The notes under the pieces were generated by a model. It made no database searches. It was not told the DNA's origin and worked only from the letters and a program-made list of their open reading frames with translations. A program made the translations under genes and the position numbers. Below, one piece after another: positions 1 to 9,935 of a DNA stretch of 64,000 nucleotides. Source of the DNA: Tsuneonella litorea (GTDB lineage: Bacteria; Pseudomonadota; Alphaproteobacteria; Sphingomonadales; Sphingomonadaceae). Position 1 is the first letter of the stretch. Each line of letters starts with the position of its first letter. The stretch covers positions 62,001-126,000 of the forward strand of contig NZ_JAOAMV010000006.1 of assembly GCF_025154015.1 (NCBI RefSeq), written 5' to 3'.

Positions 1-1395
1 CGGCACCCCGCGCTTGGCGAGGCTGAAGTGGTCCGCGCGATAGAACAGCCCGCGCTCTGGCAGGCTTTCCTCGCTCACCGTGCGTCCCTGCGCGTCGGCA
101 AAGCGCGCAAGGTCGTCCTCTAGCGTGGTCTGCCCCTTGCCGACGAGGATGACGTCCCGCGCGCGACCGGCGGTCTGCAGGATGTCGATCGCGAAGTTGG
201 CGACCGTCGTGTCGAGCGGGTAGACCGGGTTGGCCGCGTAGTACTCGGAACCCAGCAAGCCGCGTTCCTCGGCGGTCCAGAACGCAAAGACGACGCTCCG
301 CTCGGGCGCGGGCGCCGCCCGGAACGACCGCGCGATCTCGAGCAGCGCGGCCACGCCCAGCGCGTCGTCGTTCGCACCGGCACGGTAAATCCGCCCCTGC
401 GCGTCAGGTTCGCCAGCGCCGTAGGCGTCCCAGTGGGCGCCGTACATCACGACCTCGTCCGGACGCGCCGCGCCGGGGATCCGCGCCAGCACGTTCTGGC
501 TCCGGACCACTTCCTGCTTCACCGGGAACGAGGCGGAAAAGGTCGTCTTCAGGTCGACCGGCCTGAAGTCCTTGCGCCGTGCGGCCGCGCTCAACTTCGC
601 AAGATCGTACCCGGCATCGGAAAACAGCGCCCGGGCGGTTTCGCCGCTGATCCACCCCTGCAGGGCGAGGCTGGTCACTTTGCCGGGATCGCGCACGACA
701 TCGTAGTTTTCGCCGCCGGGACTCCTGATCACGTTCCATCCGTAACCGGCGGCGGCCGTCTCGTGCACGATCAGCGCGCCGACCGCGCCGCGCCGCGCGG
801 CCTCCTCGAACTTGTAGGTCCAGCGGCCGTAGTAGGTCATCGTGCGCCCGCCAAATGTCCCGGCGACAGGCTCGCCCTTGGCCGCGTGGAAATCGGGATC
901 GTTGACCAGGAATACGGCTACCTTGCCTTTGAGGTCGATGCCCTTGAAGTCATCCCAGCCGCGCTCGGGCGCGTTGACCCCGTAGCCGACGAAGACCAGC
1001 GGCGCCTCTGCGATCTCGACCGCGTCGGAGGGTTGCAGCGTCGAAAGATAGACGTCGTCCGGAAAGGCCAGCGGACGGATCTTTTCCCCGTGCCTGAACG
1101 CGAGGGCCCGCGGCGCGCCGAGCCGGGTGTGCAGAAGCGGCACGACCTGGGTCCAGGACCCGTCCCTGCCGCCAGGGTCCAGCCCCAGCGCCTGGAGGCG
1201 GCCGATCAGATAGCCGACCGTCCGTTCCTCGCCGGCCGTCCCCGGCGCGCGCCCCTCGAACTGGTCGGAGGCGAGCGTGCGCACCGATTCCGCCAACCTG
1301 CCTGCTTCGATGGGCGTGTCCGGCATCGCTGGCTCGTGCGCCAGGGCCGGCGCAGCAACAAGAAGGGGCACGGCGGCCAGCAAGCGGGCGATCAT
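1..1395 (-). CDS. M28 family zinc aminopeptidase with PA domain (3' end cut by window edge)
   Basis: Exported metallopeptidase that probably trims peptides in the periplasm. The 465 codons present begin with a signal peptide (MIARLLAAVPLLVAAPALA). A protease-associated insert lies in the middle (about residues 120-250), followed by the M28 catalytic core. Visible zinc-ligand motifs are HWDAYG, GANDDALG and AEERGLLGS, with the last ligand in ADHFSLAKRG at the window edge, so only the extreme C-terminus is missing. The ATG at 1395 is chosen because it gives the signal peptide. A second M28 enzyme of a different subgroup lies at 39027-40415. Family assignment is firm; substrate unknown. Confidence 0.9.
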   Translation of the reverse strand, partial: MIARLLAAVPLLVAAPALAHEPAMPDTPIEAGRLAESVRTLASDQFEGRAPGTAGEERTVGYLIGRLQALGLDPGGRDGSWTQVVPLLHTRLGAPRALAFRHGEKIRPLAFPDDVYLSTLQPSDAVEIAEAPLVFVGYGVNAPERGWDDFKGIDLKGKVAVFLVNDPDFHAAKGEPVAGTFGGRTMTYYGRWTYKFEEAARRGAVGALIVHETAAAGYGWNVIRSPGGENYDVVRDPGKVTSLALQGWISGETARALFSDAGYDLAKLSAAARRKDFRPVDLKTTFSASFPVKQEVVRSQNVLARIPGAARPDEVVMYGAHWDAYGAGEPDAQGRIYRAGANDDALGVAALLEIARSFRAAPAPERSVVFAFWTAEERGLLGSEYYAANPVYPLDTTVANFAIDILQTAGRARDVILVGKGQTTLEDDLARFADAQGRTVSEESLPERGLFYRADHFSLAKRGVP

Positions 1396-1508
1396 CGCAA
1401 TCTCCAGGGTCCGGGACGAGGCGCAAGCCTAGCCGGGTGAAAACCGCTTGCAACCCCTGCACCGCCGCCCGGCGCTCGTGCCGCTTCTGTGGCGATCCGC
1501 ATGTAAAA

Positions 1509-1539
1509 GGCCCCGCCTCACTCGATGGAAGGCGGGGCC
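1509..1539 (-). terminator. Rho-independent terminator for leftward transcription
   Basis: A perfect 10-bp stem (GGCCCCGCCT, 1509-1518, with AGGCGGGGCC, 1530-1539) encloses an 11-nt loop. On the minus strand it is followed directly by TTTTA, so it would stop transcripts coming from tRNA-Tyr. It lies about 360 nt beyond the tRNA 3' end, with no convincing gene between. Confidence 0.7.
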
Positions 1540-1900
1540 ACTGTTTGGGGTCGTCCCGTCCACGGAACGCGGCGCTTGTACGGCTCGGTACGCGGCGGCA
1601 CAATTTTCGAAAGTTAGCAAAATGCGCGGCGAAGCGGATTTCTGTGGTCGTGCGCGTGCGCTTCGCCTCCGTCCGGCTGCCGCCCGATAAATGGCTTTCC
1701 TGTCCTCCGGCAGGCGGGACGGGTGCGTTGCCGGGCGCAGACCCCGTGGTCAGCGGCGGGCGCTTCCAGTGACCAGTTCGCTACCGCGCCGCAGCCGCCG
1801 TAATAGCGGTAGATGATCTTCCCGTACGCTCGGTGCCAAGGGCCGCCCAGTTCGCAACTGCCCAGTTCGCAAAGGGAGGTGACCATTCTCGGGAGTTGGG
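1540..1900. other. Gene-free stretch between tRNA-Tyr and terminator
   Basis: With the flanking bases this is the only gap over 300 bases (1396-1900). I see no ORF with a Shine-Dalgarno and family-like sequence. It holds three copies of GCGAACTGG on the minus strand (plus-strand CCAGTTCGC near 1774, 1847 and 1862; the last two are inside a 13-bp direct repeat at 1845-1857 and 1860-1872). It also holds a CTACCGC...GCGGTAG inverted repeat near 1780-1812. It may be a long tRNA trailer or a small RNA; no known RNA family was recognised. Confidence 0.4.
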
Positions 1901-1986
1901 TGGTGGACAGGGCTGGATTCGAACCAGCGTACGCTTGCGCGGGCAGATTTACAGTCTGCTGCCTTTAACCACTCGGCCACCTGTCC
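1901..1986 (-). tRNA. tRNA-Tyr(GTA)
   Basis: The minus strand folds as a class II tRNA. The 7-bp acceptor GGACAGG/CCTGTCC is intact, the anticodon arm GCAGA-CTGTAAA-TCTGC carries GTA, and the variable arm is long (CCGCGCAAGCGTACGC). The T arm is TTCGAAT between CTGG and CCAG. The 3' CCA is encoded. It sits beside rlmB, divergent from it. Confidence 0.97.
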
Positions 1987-2104
1987 ACACAGGGCCTGCC
2001 GCTTCCGTTACAGATGAGCCCCGCGAGGGGCCGGCCGGCCGAGGAAGGCGCGCAATGGCGAAGTGGCGCTTGCCTGTCAATGGCCCTGCTGGCAGGGCCG
2101 CAGC

Positions 2105-2896
2105 ATGGCGAAAGGCGAACGAAAACGCGCGATGCGCGGACGCGCGGGACGGATGCAGGGCGGACGCGGCTCGGGCCGCGCAAGCAGCGGGCAGGTGCGC
2201 CTGTGGGGCCGCCACGCGGTCGAGGCGGCGCTCAAGAATCCCGACCGCAGCCACCGCAAGCTGTGGGCCACCCGCGAGGGCGTCGCCTCGCTCGACGGCG
2301 AACTGCCGCCTGATTTCCCGGTCGAATGGGCCGATGGTGCCGATCTCGCCCGCCTCGTCGCGCGCGACGCCCCGCACCAGGGTCTGGTGCTGGAGTGCGC
2401 ACCGCTCGACGACGTCTTCCTCGAGGACGTGATCGGAGACAGCGATGCGCCGGTCCTCGTTCTCGACCAGGTGACCGACCCGCACAACGTGGGCGCAATC
2501 CTGCGCTCAGCGGCGGCCTTCGGCGCGGCGGCGGTCGTCACTCAGGATCGCCATGCCCCCCCCGAATCGGGCACGCTCGCCAAGTCGGCGAGCGGCGCAC
2601 TCGAGATCGTCCCGTGGGTGCGCGTCGTGAACCTGGCGCGCGCGCTCGATGACCTCGCCGAGGCGGGATACTGGCGGATCGGCCTCGCCGGCGAAGCGGA
2701 GGCGACGCTGGCCGAAGCGATGCCCGCCGGCCGTGTCGCGCTGGTCCTGGGCGCCGAGGGCGAAGGAATGCGGCACAACATTGCCGCCCATTGCGACGCG
2801 CTGGCCAAGCTGCCGATCTCGAACGCGATCGAGAGCCTGAACGTATCGAACGCCGCAGCGATCGCACTGTATGCAATTGCCGCGCGATCCGGCTGA
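2105..2896 (+). CDS. rlmB: 23S rRNA (guanosine-2'-O)-methyltransferase RlmB (TrmH family)
   Basis: SPOUT-class methyltransferase expected to 2'-O-methylate G2251 in the 23S rRNA P loop using SAM. The N-terminal substrate-binding domain follows a basic leader (MAKGERKRAMRG). The SPOUT core carries LDQVTDPHNVGAILRSA, LVLGAEGEG and the knot motif ISNAIESLNVSNAAAIALY, all diagnostic. The ATG at 2105 is preferred over an in-frame ATG at 2063, which would add an unlike 14-residue tail. Length 263 aa is normal. Confidence 0.93.
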   Translation: MAKGERKRAMRGRAGRMQGGRGSGRASSGQVRLWGRHAVEAALKNPDRSHRKLWATREGVASLDGELPPDFPVEWADGADLARLVARDAPHQGLVLECAPLDDVFLEDVIGDSDAPVLVLDQVTDPHNVGAILRSAAAFGAAAVVTQDRHAPPESGTLAKSASGALEIVPWVRVVNLARALDDLAEAGYWRIGLAGEAEATLAEAMPAGRVALVLGAEGEGMRHNIAAHCDALAKLPISNAIESLNVSNAAAIALYAIAARSG

Positions 2897-2919
2897 AGCA
2901 GACAGAAATGGGGGGAAAG

Positions 2920-3792
2920 ATGAAACGGAAATCGCCGATGCGCCGACTGGCCGAGGGCGCACTCGTCGCCGCCGTGGCCGCATTGCTGAGCGGGTGCCTG
3001 CTGTGGCCCGGCCAGTTTTCCGCGACGCTCGATCTCCGCCGCGACGGCACCTTCACCTATACCTATGACGGCGAAATCTACCTGATGGCGCTGAGCAAGC
3101 TCGCGCAGATGGGGAGCGGGATGCAGGCGGACGAGACGTTCGAGCCTGAACCCTGCTTCGACGACGACTCTTTCGAAGAGCGCGACTGCACCGGAGACGA
3201 GCTCGCCGCGCAACGCCGGACGTGGGACGAATCGCAGGCCGAACGCGCGGAGAGGAAGAAGCGGGAAGCCGACGCGGCGCGCGCGATGCTGGGCGGCCTC
3301 GATCCGGCGGATCCCGCGGCAGCGGAGGAACTGGCCGCAAGGTTGCGGCGCCAGGCTGGCTGGAAGGAGGTGACCAGCAAGGGGGACGGCCGGTTCGACG
3401 TGCGTTTCGCGCTGACCGGCAAGATCGAGCACGACTTCCTGTTTCCGACGATCGAAGGCTTCCCGATGGTGAACAGCTTTGTGGCGGTCACCCGGCGGGT
3501 GGACGGGACAATCCGCGTGGATGCACCCGGCTTCGCCCCGCAAGCGAGTGGCAATCCCTTCCAGAGCCTGATCGCCGGAATGGGCGGAATGCCCCTGCCT
3601 GCGGGCGATGGCAACGAGACCGGCCCCGCGATCCCGCGGACCGAAGGAACCTTTACCATCACCACCGATGGCGAAATCCTCGCCAACAACACGGACGAAG
3701 GCGCCCGCCCGGTCGCAGCCGGAAGGGCGCTGTCGTGGCCGGTCAACGTGCGGACGAAAGCCGCACCGACCGCGCTGATCCGGATCGACTGA
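2920..3792 (+). CDS. Predicted outer-membrane/periplasmic lipoprotein, function unknown
   Basis: A 290-residue protein with a type II signal peptide: MKRKSPMRRLAEGALVAAVAALLSGC places the lipidated Cys at 26. The mature part begins with beta-like segments (FSATLDLRRDGTFTYTYDGE), then a highly charged helix (about residues 100-130), then a second beta-rich half. I do not recognise a named family. The ATG at 2920 is chosen because GGGGG lies 5 nt upstream and because it places the lipobox normally. It is 23 bp downstream of rlmB and could be cotranscribed. Confidence 0.85.
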   Translation: MKRKSPMRRLAEGALVAAVAALLSGCLLWPGQFSATLDLRRDGTFTYTYDGEIYLMALSKLAQMGSGMQADETFEPEPCFDDDSFEERDCTGDELAAQRRTWDESQAERAERKKREADAARAMLGGLDPADPAAAEELAARLRRQAGWKEVTSKGDGRFDVRFALTGKIEHDFLFPTIEGFPMVNSFVAVTRRVDGTIRVDAPGFAPQASGNPFQSLIAGMGGMPLPAGDGNETGPAIPRTEGTFTITTDGEILANNTDEGARPVAAGRALSWPVNVRTKAAPTALIRID

Positions 3793-3840
3793 CTGGCAGA
3801 GAAACGAGGGCGGCGATCCGGTAGCGGCGCCGCCTGGCGA

Positions 3841-4113
3841 TCAGTTCACCGAGTCCTTCAGAACCTTGCCGGCCTTGAACTTGGGCTGATTCGACGCCTT
3901 GATCTTCATCGGCTCGCCCGTACGCGGATTGCGGCCGGTCGAGGCCTTGCGGCGGGCAACGGTAAAGGTCCCGAAACCGACCAGCCGCACTTCGTCGCCC
4001 TTCTTGAGCGCTGCGGTGATCGCATCAAACACACCTTCGACAGCACTGGCCGCATCGCTCTTGGAGAGCCCCGCGGTTTCGGCGACCGATCCGATGAGAT
4101 CGTTCTTGTTCAT
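3841..4113 (-). CDS. hupB: HU-family nucleoid DNA-binding protein
   Basis: A 90-aa histone-like protein that bends DNA and compacts the nucleoid as a dimer. It starts MNKNDLIGSVAE and has the DNA-binding arm motif GRNPRTGEPMKI typical of HU. The start at 4113 is fixed by GGGGGAAGGA directly upstream; the frame stays open further but that part is not HU-like. It follows lon on the same strand, the common lon-hup order. Confidence 0.97.
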   Translation of the reverse strand: MNKNDLIGSVAETAGLSKSDAASAVEGVFDAITAALKKGDEVRLVGFGTFTVARRKASTGRNPRTGEPMKIKASNQPKFKAGKVLKDSVN

Positions 4114-4182
4114 TCCTTCCCCCTTGCTGTTGCGCGCGACCGCAGACGACTCCGCAGAATCGCCTCGATGATGAAAGGCCCG

Positions 4183-4211
4183 AATTGAATGGCTTTTGGG
4201 CTGCAAGTCAA
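4183..4211 (-). promoter_or_regulatory. Possible sigma-70-type promoter for hupB
   Basis: On the minus strand TTGACT (4211-4206) and TCAATT (4188-4183) are 17 bp apart, about 70 nt before the hupB start. The -35 is good and the -10 matches only three of six bases, so this is tentative. It implies hupB has its own promoter besides any read-through from lon. Confidence 0.4.
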
Positions 4212-4309
4212 AGACTAATCCGGTCGGTTCGCGCGCCACACCGCACGACTTGTCCCATCGTGGTCCAAAACGCGGGGATTCTGCCGCCGACGCCGCGGCG
4301 AAGGCACGC

Positions 4310-6712
<2,403 letters not shown>

Positions 6713-6784
6713 GCGCGGGATATGGGGTGCGTACGCCGGGCGTGCAATCCCGGCCGGGGTTGCCCTGTGGATGGCGCGGGCGGC

Positions 6785-7261
6785 CTAGAATTCGACGGTG
6801 ATGGCCACGATGTCGGCATACTCGCCATCGGCCCCCCGCGTTGCCGAAGGATCGACCCGGCCATAGGCAGCCATCTCGAGACGCCCGCCCCTAGCGGTCG
6901 CCGCGACGGGCTGACCGGGGAGCCAGGGCATACGGCGCCCCGCATCGCTGTAGAGCACGTAGGAAACGTAGCCGCCGCCCCCGCTCGCCAGCCGGCGCTC
7001 TCCACCTGCGGCGTGCGCACCGCCATCGAGCGTAATCGAGAGGGGAATGTCCCCGTTGCAATCGACCGCGATCCGCGATTCTGCATCGATCGTGGCGCCG
7101 CCCGTGCCGGCGAATGCCATCGGCGTGGCGCTGACCCGGCAGGCGGGCTGGACGGTGAGGGTCACGGGCATGGTGGCGGACACCTGGCCCGCCCACGCCG
7201 GGGCAGCCGCAGTCGTTCCCGCGGTCGCGACCGCAACGGCTATGATGGCGAGGCGCTGCAT
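6785..7261 (-). CDS. Solitary spore-coat-U (SCPU/CsuA-like) domain protein
   Basis: A 158-aa exported protein with signal peptide (MQRLAIIAVAVATAGTTAAAPAWA). It has the beta-sandwich pattern of SCPU proteins, with VQPACRVSATPMAF early, a second Cys in IAVDCNGDIPLSI, and a C-terminal YADIVAITVEF strand like pilin donor strands. Such proteins are normally subunits of Csu chaperone-usher pili, but no chaperone, usher or adhesin gene is nearby. Two GGTTAACC palindromes lie upstream. Fold assignment is good; role unknown. Confidence 0.8.
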   Translation of the reverse strand: MQRLAIIAVAVATAGTTAAAPAWAGQVSATMPVTLTVQPACRVSATPMAFAGTGGATIDAESRIAVDCNGDIPLSITLDGGAHAAGGERRLASGGGGYVSYVLYSDAGRRMPWLPGQPVAATARGGRLEMAAYGRVDPSATRGADGEYADIVAITVEF

Positions 7262-7299
7262 CGCATCGCCATGCCAGAGACGGGCGGACGGTTACATCC

Positions 7300-7337
7300 G
7301 GTTAACCACGGATGCCCCGCTTATGGACAGGTTAACC
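7300..7337 (-). promoter_or_regulatory. Pair of GGTTAACC palindromes upstream of the SCPU gene
   Basis: GGTTAACC occurs at 7300-7307 and again at 7330-7337, 30 bp apart, directly upstream of the SCPU-domain gene. TTAACC resembles the half-site of the alphaproteobacterial cell-cycle regulator CtrA, but the pair lacks the canonical TTAA-N7-TTAA spacing. Any regulator assignment is inference. Confidence 0.35.
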
Positions 7338-7340
7338 GGG

Positions 7341-7682
7341 TCAGCCGAAGCCGGGGATCTCGAGGCCGGGCGGCAGACCCATCCCCGACTGGATCTTCGC
7401 CATCTCCTCGCCCGCGACACGGTCGGCCTTGCCGCGCGCGTCGTTGAACGCCGCCGTTACGAGGTCCTCGAGCATCTGCTTGTCTTCCGGCACGATCAGG
7501 CTGTCGTCGATCGAGACCGACAGGATCCGGCCCTTGGCAGTGGCGCGAATCTTTACCAGCCCCCCGCCGGCGCTTCCCTCGACCTCGAGACTGTCGAGCT
7601 TGGCCTGGGCATCGCCCATCTGCTGCTGGATCTGTTCCGCGGCCTTCTGCGCGGCGGCGAGCATTTCTTCCATCGATTTCAT
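7341..7682 (-). CDS. YbaB/EbfC family nucleoid-associated protein
   Basis: A 113-aa DNA-binding protein of the YbaB family (MKSMEEMLAAAQKAAEQIQQQM, then VRATAKG-like and LEDLVTAAFNDA segments). The start at 7682 gives an ATGA overlap with the dnaX stop and has GGAG about 8 nt upstream. The alternative ATG at 7697 lies inside dnaX and is less likely. dnaX-ybaB coupling is conserved across bacteria. Confidence 0.94.
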   Translation of the reverse strand: MKSMEEMLAAAQKAAEQIQQQMGDAQAKLDSLEVEGSAGGGLVKIRATAKGRILSVSIDDSLIVPEDKQMLEDLVTAAFNDARGKADRVAGEEMAKIQSGMGLPPGLEIPGFG

Positions 7683-9472
7683 GCGTTGCGTCTCCATGGG
7701 ACGGCGCCGGCGTCGTCGTCGACGACGATCTCGGCATCAGGGAATGCGGCGAAGGTCGCCTCGACCAGCGGGTGCGCGCGCACCTTGGCCTCGGCTTCGG
7801 CCTTGGCGGCCTGTTCGCGCTCGACGAGCGTGGGTTCGCCCCCATCGGCCGCCTGTTCGACCTGCCAGCGCGTTCCGGTGAGGTCGAGCAGCGCCTGGCG
7901 CAGTTCGGGGGCGAGATCCTCGGAAAAACCGGGGGCCTGCGCAAAGACCAACTTTCCGTTGGCGAGATCGACCGGGCGCACCTGCATCCTGAGGCGCGAG
8001 GCAAGGTGGAGCGAGCCGCCTTCGCGCTCGATCCGCTCGACGAGTTCGGCCCACTCGATCCGCGCGGCCGGGGCCGGGGCCTCCGTCGCGCCAGAAGCGG
8101 CGGAGGAACTCGCAGGCGCACGCGCCGCGGCTTCCTCGAGGCGTTTTGCAAGCGTGCCCGGATCGGGCAGATCGGCGGCGTGGAGCGTGCGAAGGAGCGC
8201 CATCTGCGCCGCCACCAGCGGATCGGGCGCGCCCTTCACCTCGTCATAGCCCTTGAGCAGGAGCTGCCAGAGGCGGTGGAGCTGCCCGGGTGCCAGCCGC
8301 GCGGCCCAGTCCTCGATGACGGCACGCTCCTCGGCGGTGGGCGCATCGGCCCCGCTGCCGCCGACCTGCGTCACGGTGATCCGATTCGTCAGGTCCATCA
8401 GCGTGCGCATCAGCGCCAGCGGCTCGACCCCGAGCCCGTACTGCTCGCCCAGCGCGGCCAACAGCGCCTGTGCATCGCCTTCCAGAAGGCTCGCGAACAG
8501 CCGCCGCTGGGCGCCGCGATCGGCGAGGCCCAGCATGTCGCGCACGCGTTCGGCGGTGACCTTTCCATCGGTGTCGAGGTCCGCATGGGCGATCGCCTGG
8601 TCGAGAATCGACAGCCCGTCGCGGCTCGATCCCTCGGCGGCCCCCGCGATCAGCGCGAGCGCCTCCGGATCGGCTTCCACGCCCTCCTGGCGGCAGATCG
8701 ACGCGAACTGCTGTTCGAGCAGCTCGGCCGGAATGCGCCTCAGGTCGAAGCGCTGCGTGCGGCTGAGCACGGTCACCGGCAGCTTCTCGACCTCGGTGGT
8801 CGCGAAGAGGAACTTCACGTGCGCAGGCGGTTCCTCAAGTGTCTTGAGCAAGGCGTTGAAAGCATTGCGCGACAACATGTGGACTTCGTCGATGATGTAG
8901 ATCTTGTAGCGCGCCGAAACGGCGGCGTAGCGCACCGCCTCGATGATCTCGCGCACGTCGTCGACCCCGGTGTTGGAGGCCGCGTCCATCTCGATCACGT
9001 CGATGTGACGGCCTTCCGCGATCGCGCGGCACGGCTCGCAGACGCCGCACGGATCGATCGTCGGGCCGCCGTTTCCATCGGGGCCGATGCAATTCAGCGC
9101 CTTGGCGATGAGCCGCGCGGTGGAGGTCTTCCCCACCCCGCGCACGCCGGTCATCAGGAACGCATGCGCCAGCCGGTCGCGCTTGATCGCGTTGGCGAGC
9201 GTGCGGACCATCGGTTCCTGCCCGATCAGCTCGCTGAAGGTCTGCGGCCGGTACTTGCGGGCGAGCACGCGGTAGGGCTGCTGGGCGGAGGCCGGCGCGG
9301 GCGCGGGCCTGGGCGCCGGTGCGGCCTCGCTCGCCGGTTCGGGAGATGCTGCCGGCGCGGGATCGCCGAACATGGCGCTCTGCCCCGCGGCTTCGAGCTC
9401 GGCCGCGGTGGGCGCGTCGTCCTGCTCGTCCTCGGCGGAAGATTCGCCGAACATGTCCCCGGAATCGATCAT
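7679..9472 (-). CDS. dnaX: DNA polymerase III subunit gamma/tau
   Basis: Clamp-loader ATPase of the replicative polymerase (597 aa). After an acidic, Ala/Pro-rich N-terminal extension of about 60 residues come YRPQTFSELIGQ, Walker A GVRGVGKTS, a four-Cys zinc module (CIGPDG...CGVCEPC) and Walker B/sensor regions (IDEVHMLS, TTEVEKLPVTVLSR). The C-terminal part is the tau region that contacts the polymerase and DnaB. I saw no obvious A-rich slippery site for a gamma frameshift. It is translationally coupled to ybaB. Confidence 0.97.
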   Translation of the reverse strand: MIDSGDMFGESSAEDEQDDAPTAAELEAAGQSAMFGDPAPAASPEPASEAAPAPRPAPAPASAQQPYRVLARKYRPQTFSELIGQEPMVRTLANAIKRDRLAHAFLMTGVRGVGKTSTARLIAKALNCIGPDGNGGPTIDPCGVCEPCRAIAEGRHIDVIEMDAASNTGVDDVREIIEAVRYAAVSARYKIYIIDEVHMLSRNAFNALLKTLEEPPAHVKFLFATTEVEKLPVTVLSRTQRFDLRRIPAELLEQQFASICRQEGVEADPEALALIAGAAEGSSRDGLSILDQAIAHADLDTDGKVTAERVRDMLGLADRGAQRRLFASLLEGDAQALLAALGEQYGLGVEPLALMRTLMDLTNRITVTQVGGSGADAPTAEERAVIEDWAARLAPGQLHRLWQLLLKGYDEVKGAPDPLVAAQMALLRTLHAADLPDPGTLAKRLEEAAARAPASSSAASGATEAPAPAARIEWAELVERIEREGGSLHLASRLRMQVRPVDLANGKLVFAQAPGFSEDLAPELRQALLDLTGTRWQVEQAADGGEPTLVEREQAAKAEAEAKVRAHPLVEATFAAFPDAEIVVDDDAGAVPWRRNA

Positions 9473-9516
9473 GATCCGAAGCTAGGGATTGGCGCGCGGC
9501 TTGTCATGGAATGATT

Positions 9517-9607
9517 GAGGAGCCGGCCGACCCGCCGCAATCCACCTGGGCTGCTTCCTTCCGGACCTGACCCGGTGAGCGAACGCAAACGTCCGACCGA
9601 CTCCCGG
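9517..9607 (-). ncRNA. ffs: Signal recognition particle RNA, small bacterial (4.5S) type
   Basis: The minus strand carries the diagnostic SRP domain IV core GGTCAGGTCCGGAAGGAAG followed by CAGCCC. The flanks GGAGTCGGTCGG and GGTCGGCCGGCTCC pair to close the hairpin. Ends are approximate (within a few bases). It lies immediately upstream of dnaX, a common arrangement, and guides membrane proteins with Ffh. Confidence 0.95.
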
Positions 9608-9642
9608 CGGCGCATATGGCGGCGGTTGCGACGGAAATCAAC

Positions 9643-9921
9643 TCAGCGAAAGTTGTCGGCGTAGGCCTGGATCTTGAGGCCCTTGGGCGGGGTCGCGTGA
9701 ACCCGCGCAGGGATCCCGTACTTCGCGGCGTAGGCCTGCGCGTCCTCGCGCGTGGGAAAGCTCAGCACGACCTGCGCCTGGGTATCGCCGCTTCCGGTCC
9801 ACCCCATCAGCGGATCGGGCTTGCGCGCCTCGGACTGCTCGAACTCGAGGATCCACTGGTCGGTGAGCGCCCTGCCGGACTGCATGGAGTTCTTCGGGCG
9901 TTGATAGATGCGTGCGGCCAT
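9643..9921 (-). CDS. NADH dehydrogenase accessory subunit, NDUFS4-type (ETC complex I subunit)
   Basis: A 92-aa homologue of the mitochondrial complex I 18-kDa subunit. Features are the start MAARIYQRPKNSMQSGRA, the central W-L-EFE and GWTGSGDTQAQV segments, and the C-terminal FPTREDAQAYAAKYG helix. It is found in alphaproteobacteria and mitochondria and stabilises complex I. It ends near ffs and begins 14 bp after the hrpB stop, so it may be the first gene transcribed before hrpB fails to follow: hrpB lies upstream on the same strand. Confidence 0.93.
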   Translation of the reverse strand: MAARIYQRPKNSMQSGRALTDQWILEFEQSEARKPDPLMGWTGSGDTQAQVVLSFPTREDAQAYAAKYGIPARVHATPPKGLKIQAYADNFR

Positions 9922-9935
9922 GGGGGTCCCTTAAT

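Noticed and set aside
1429-1620. Short minus-strand frame over the terminator
   Set aside because: It starts with TTG without a ribosome site and runs through the terminator hairpin.
1750-1980. Minus-strand frame starting MAEWLKAADCKSA
   Set aside because: It is translated across tRNA-Tyr, a well-known false ORF pattern.
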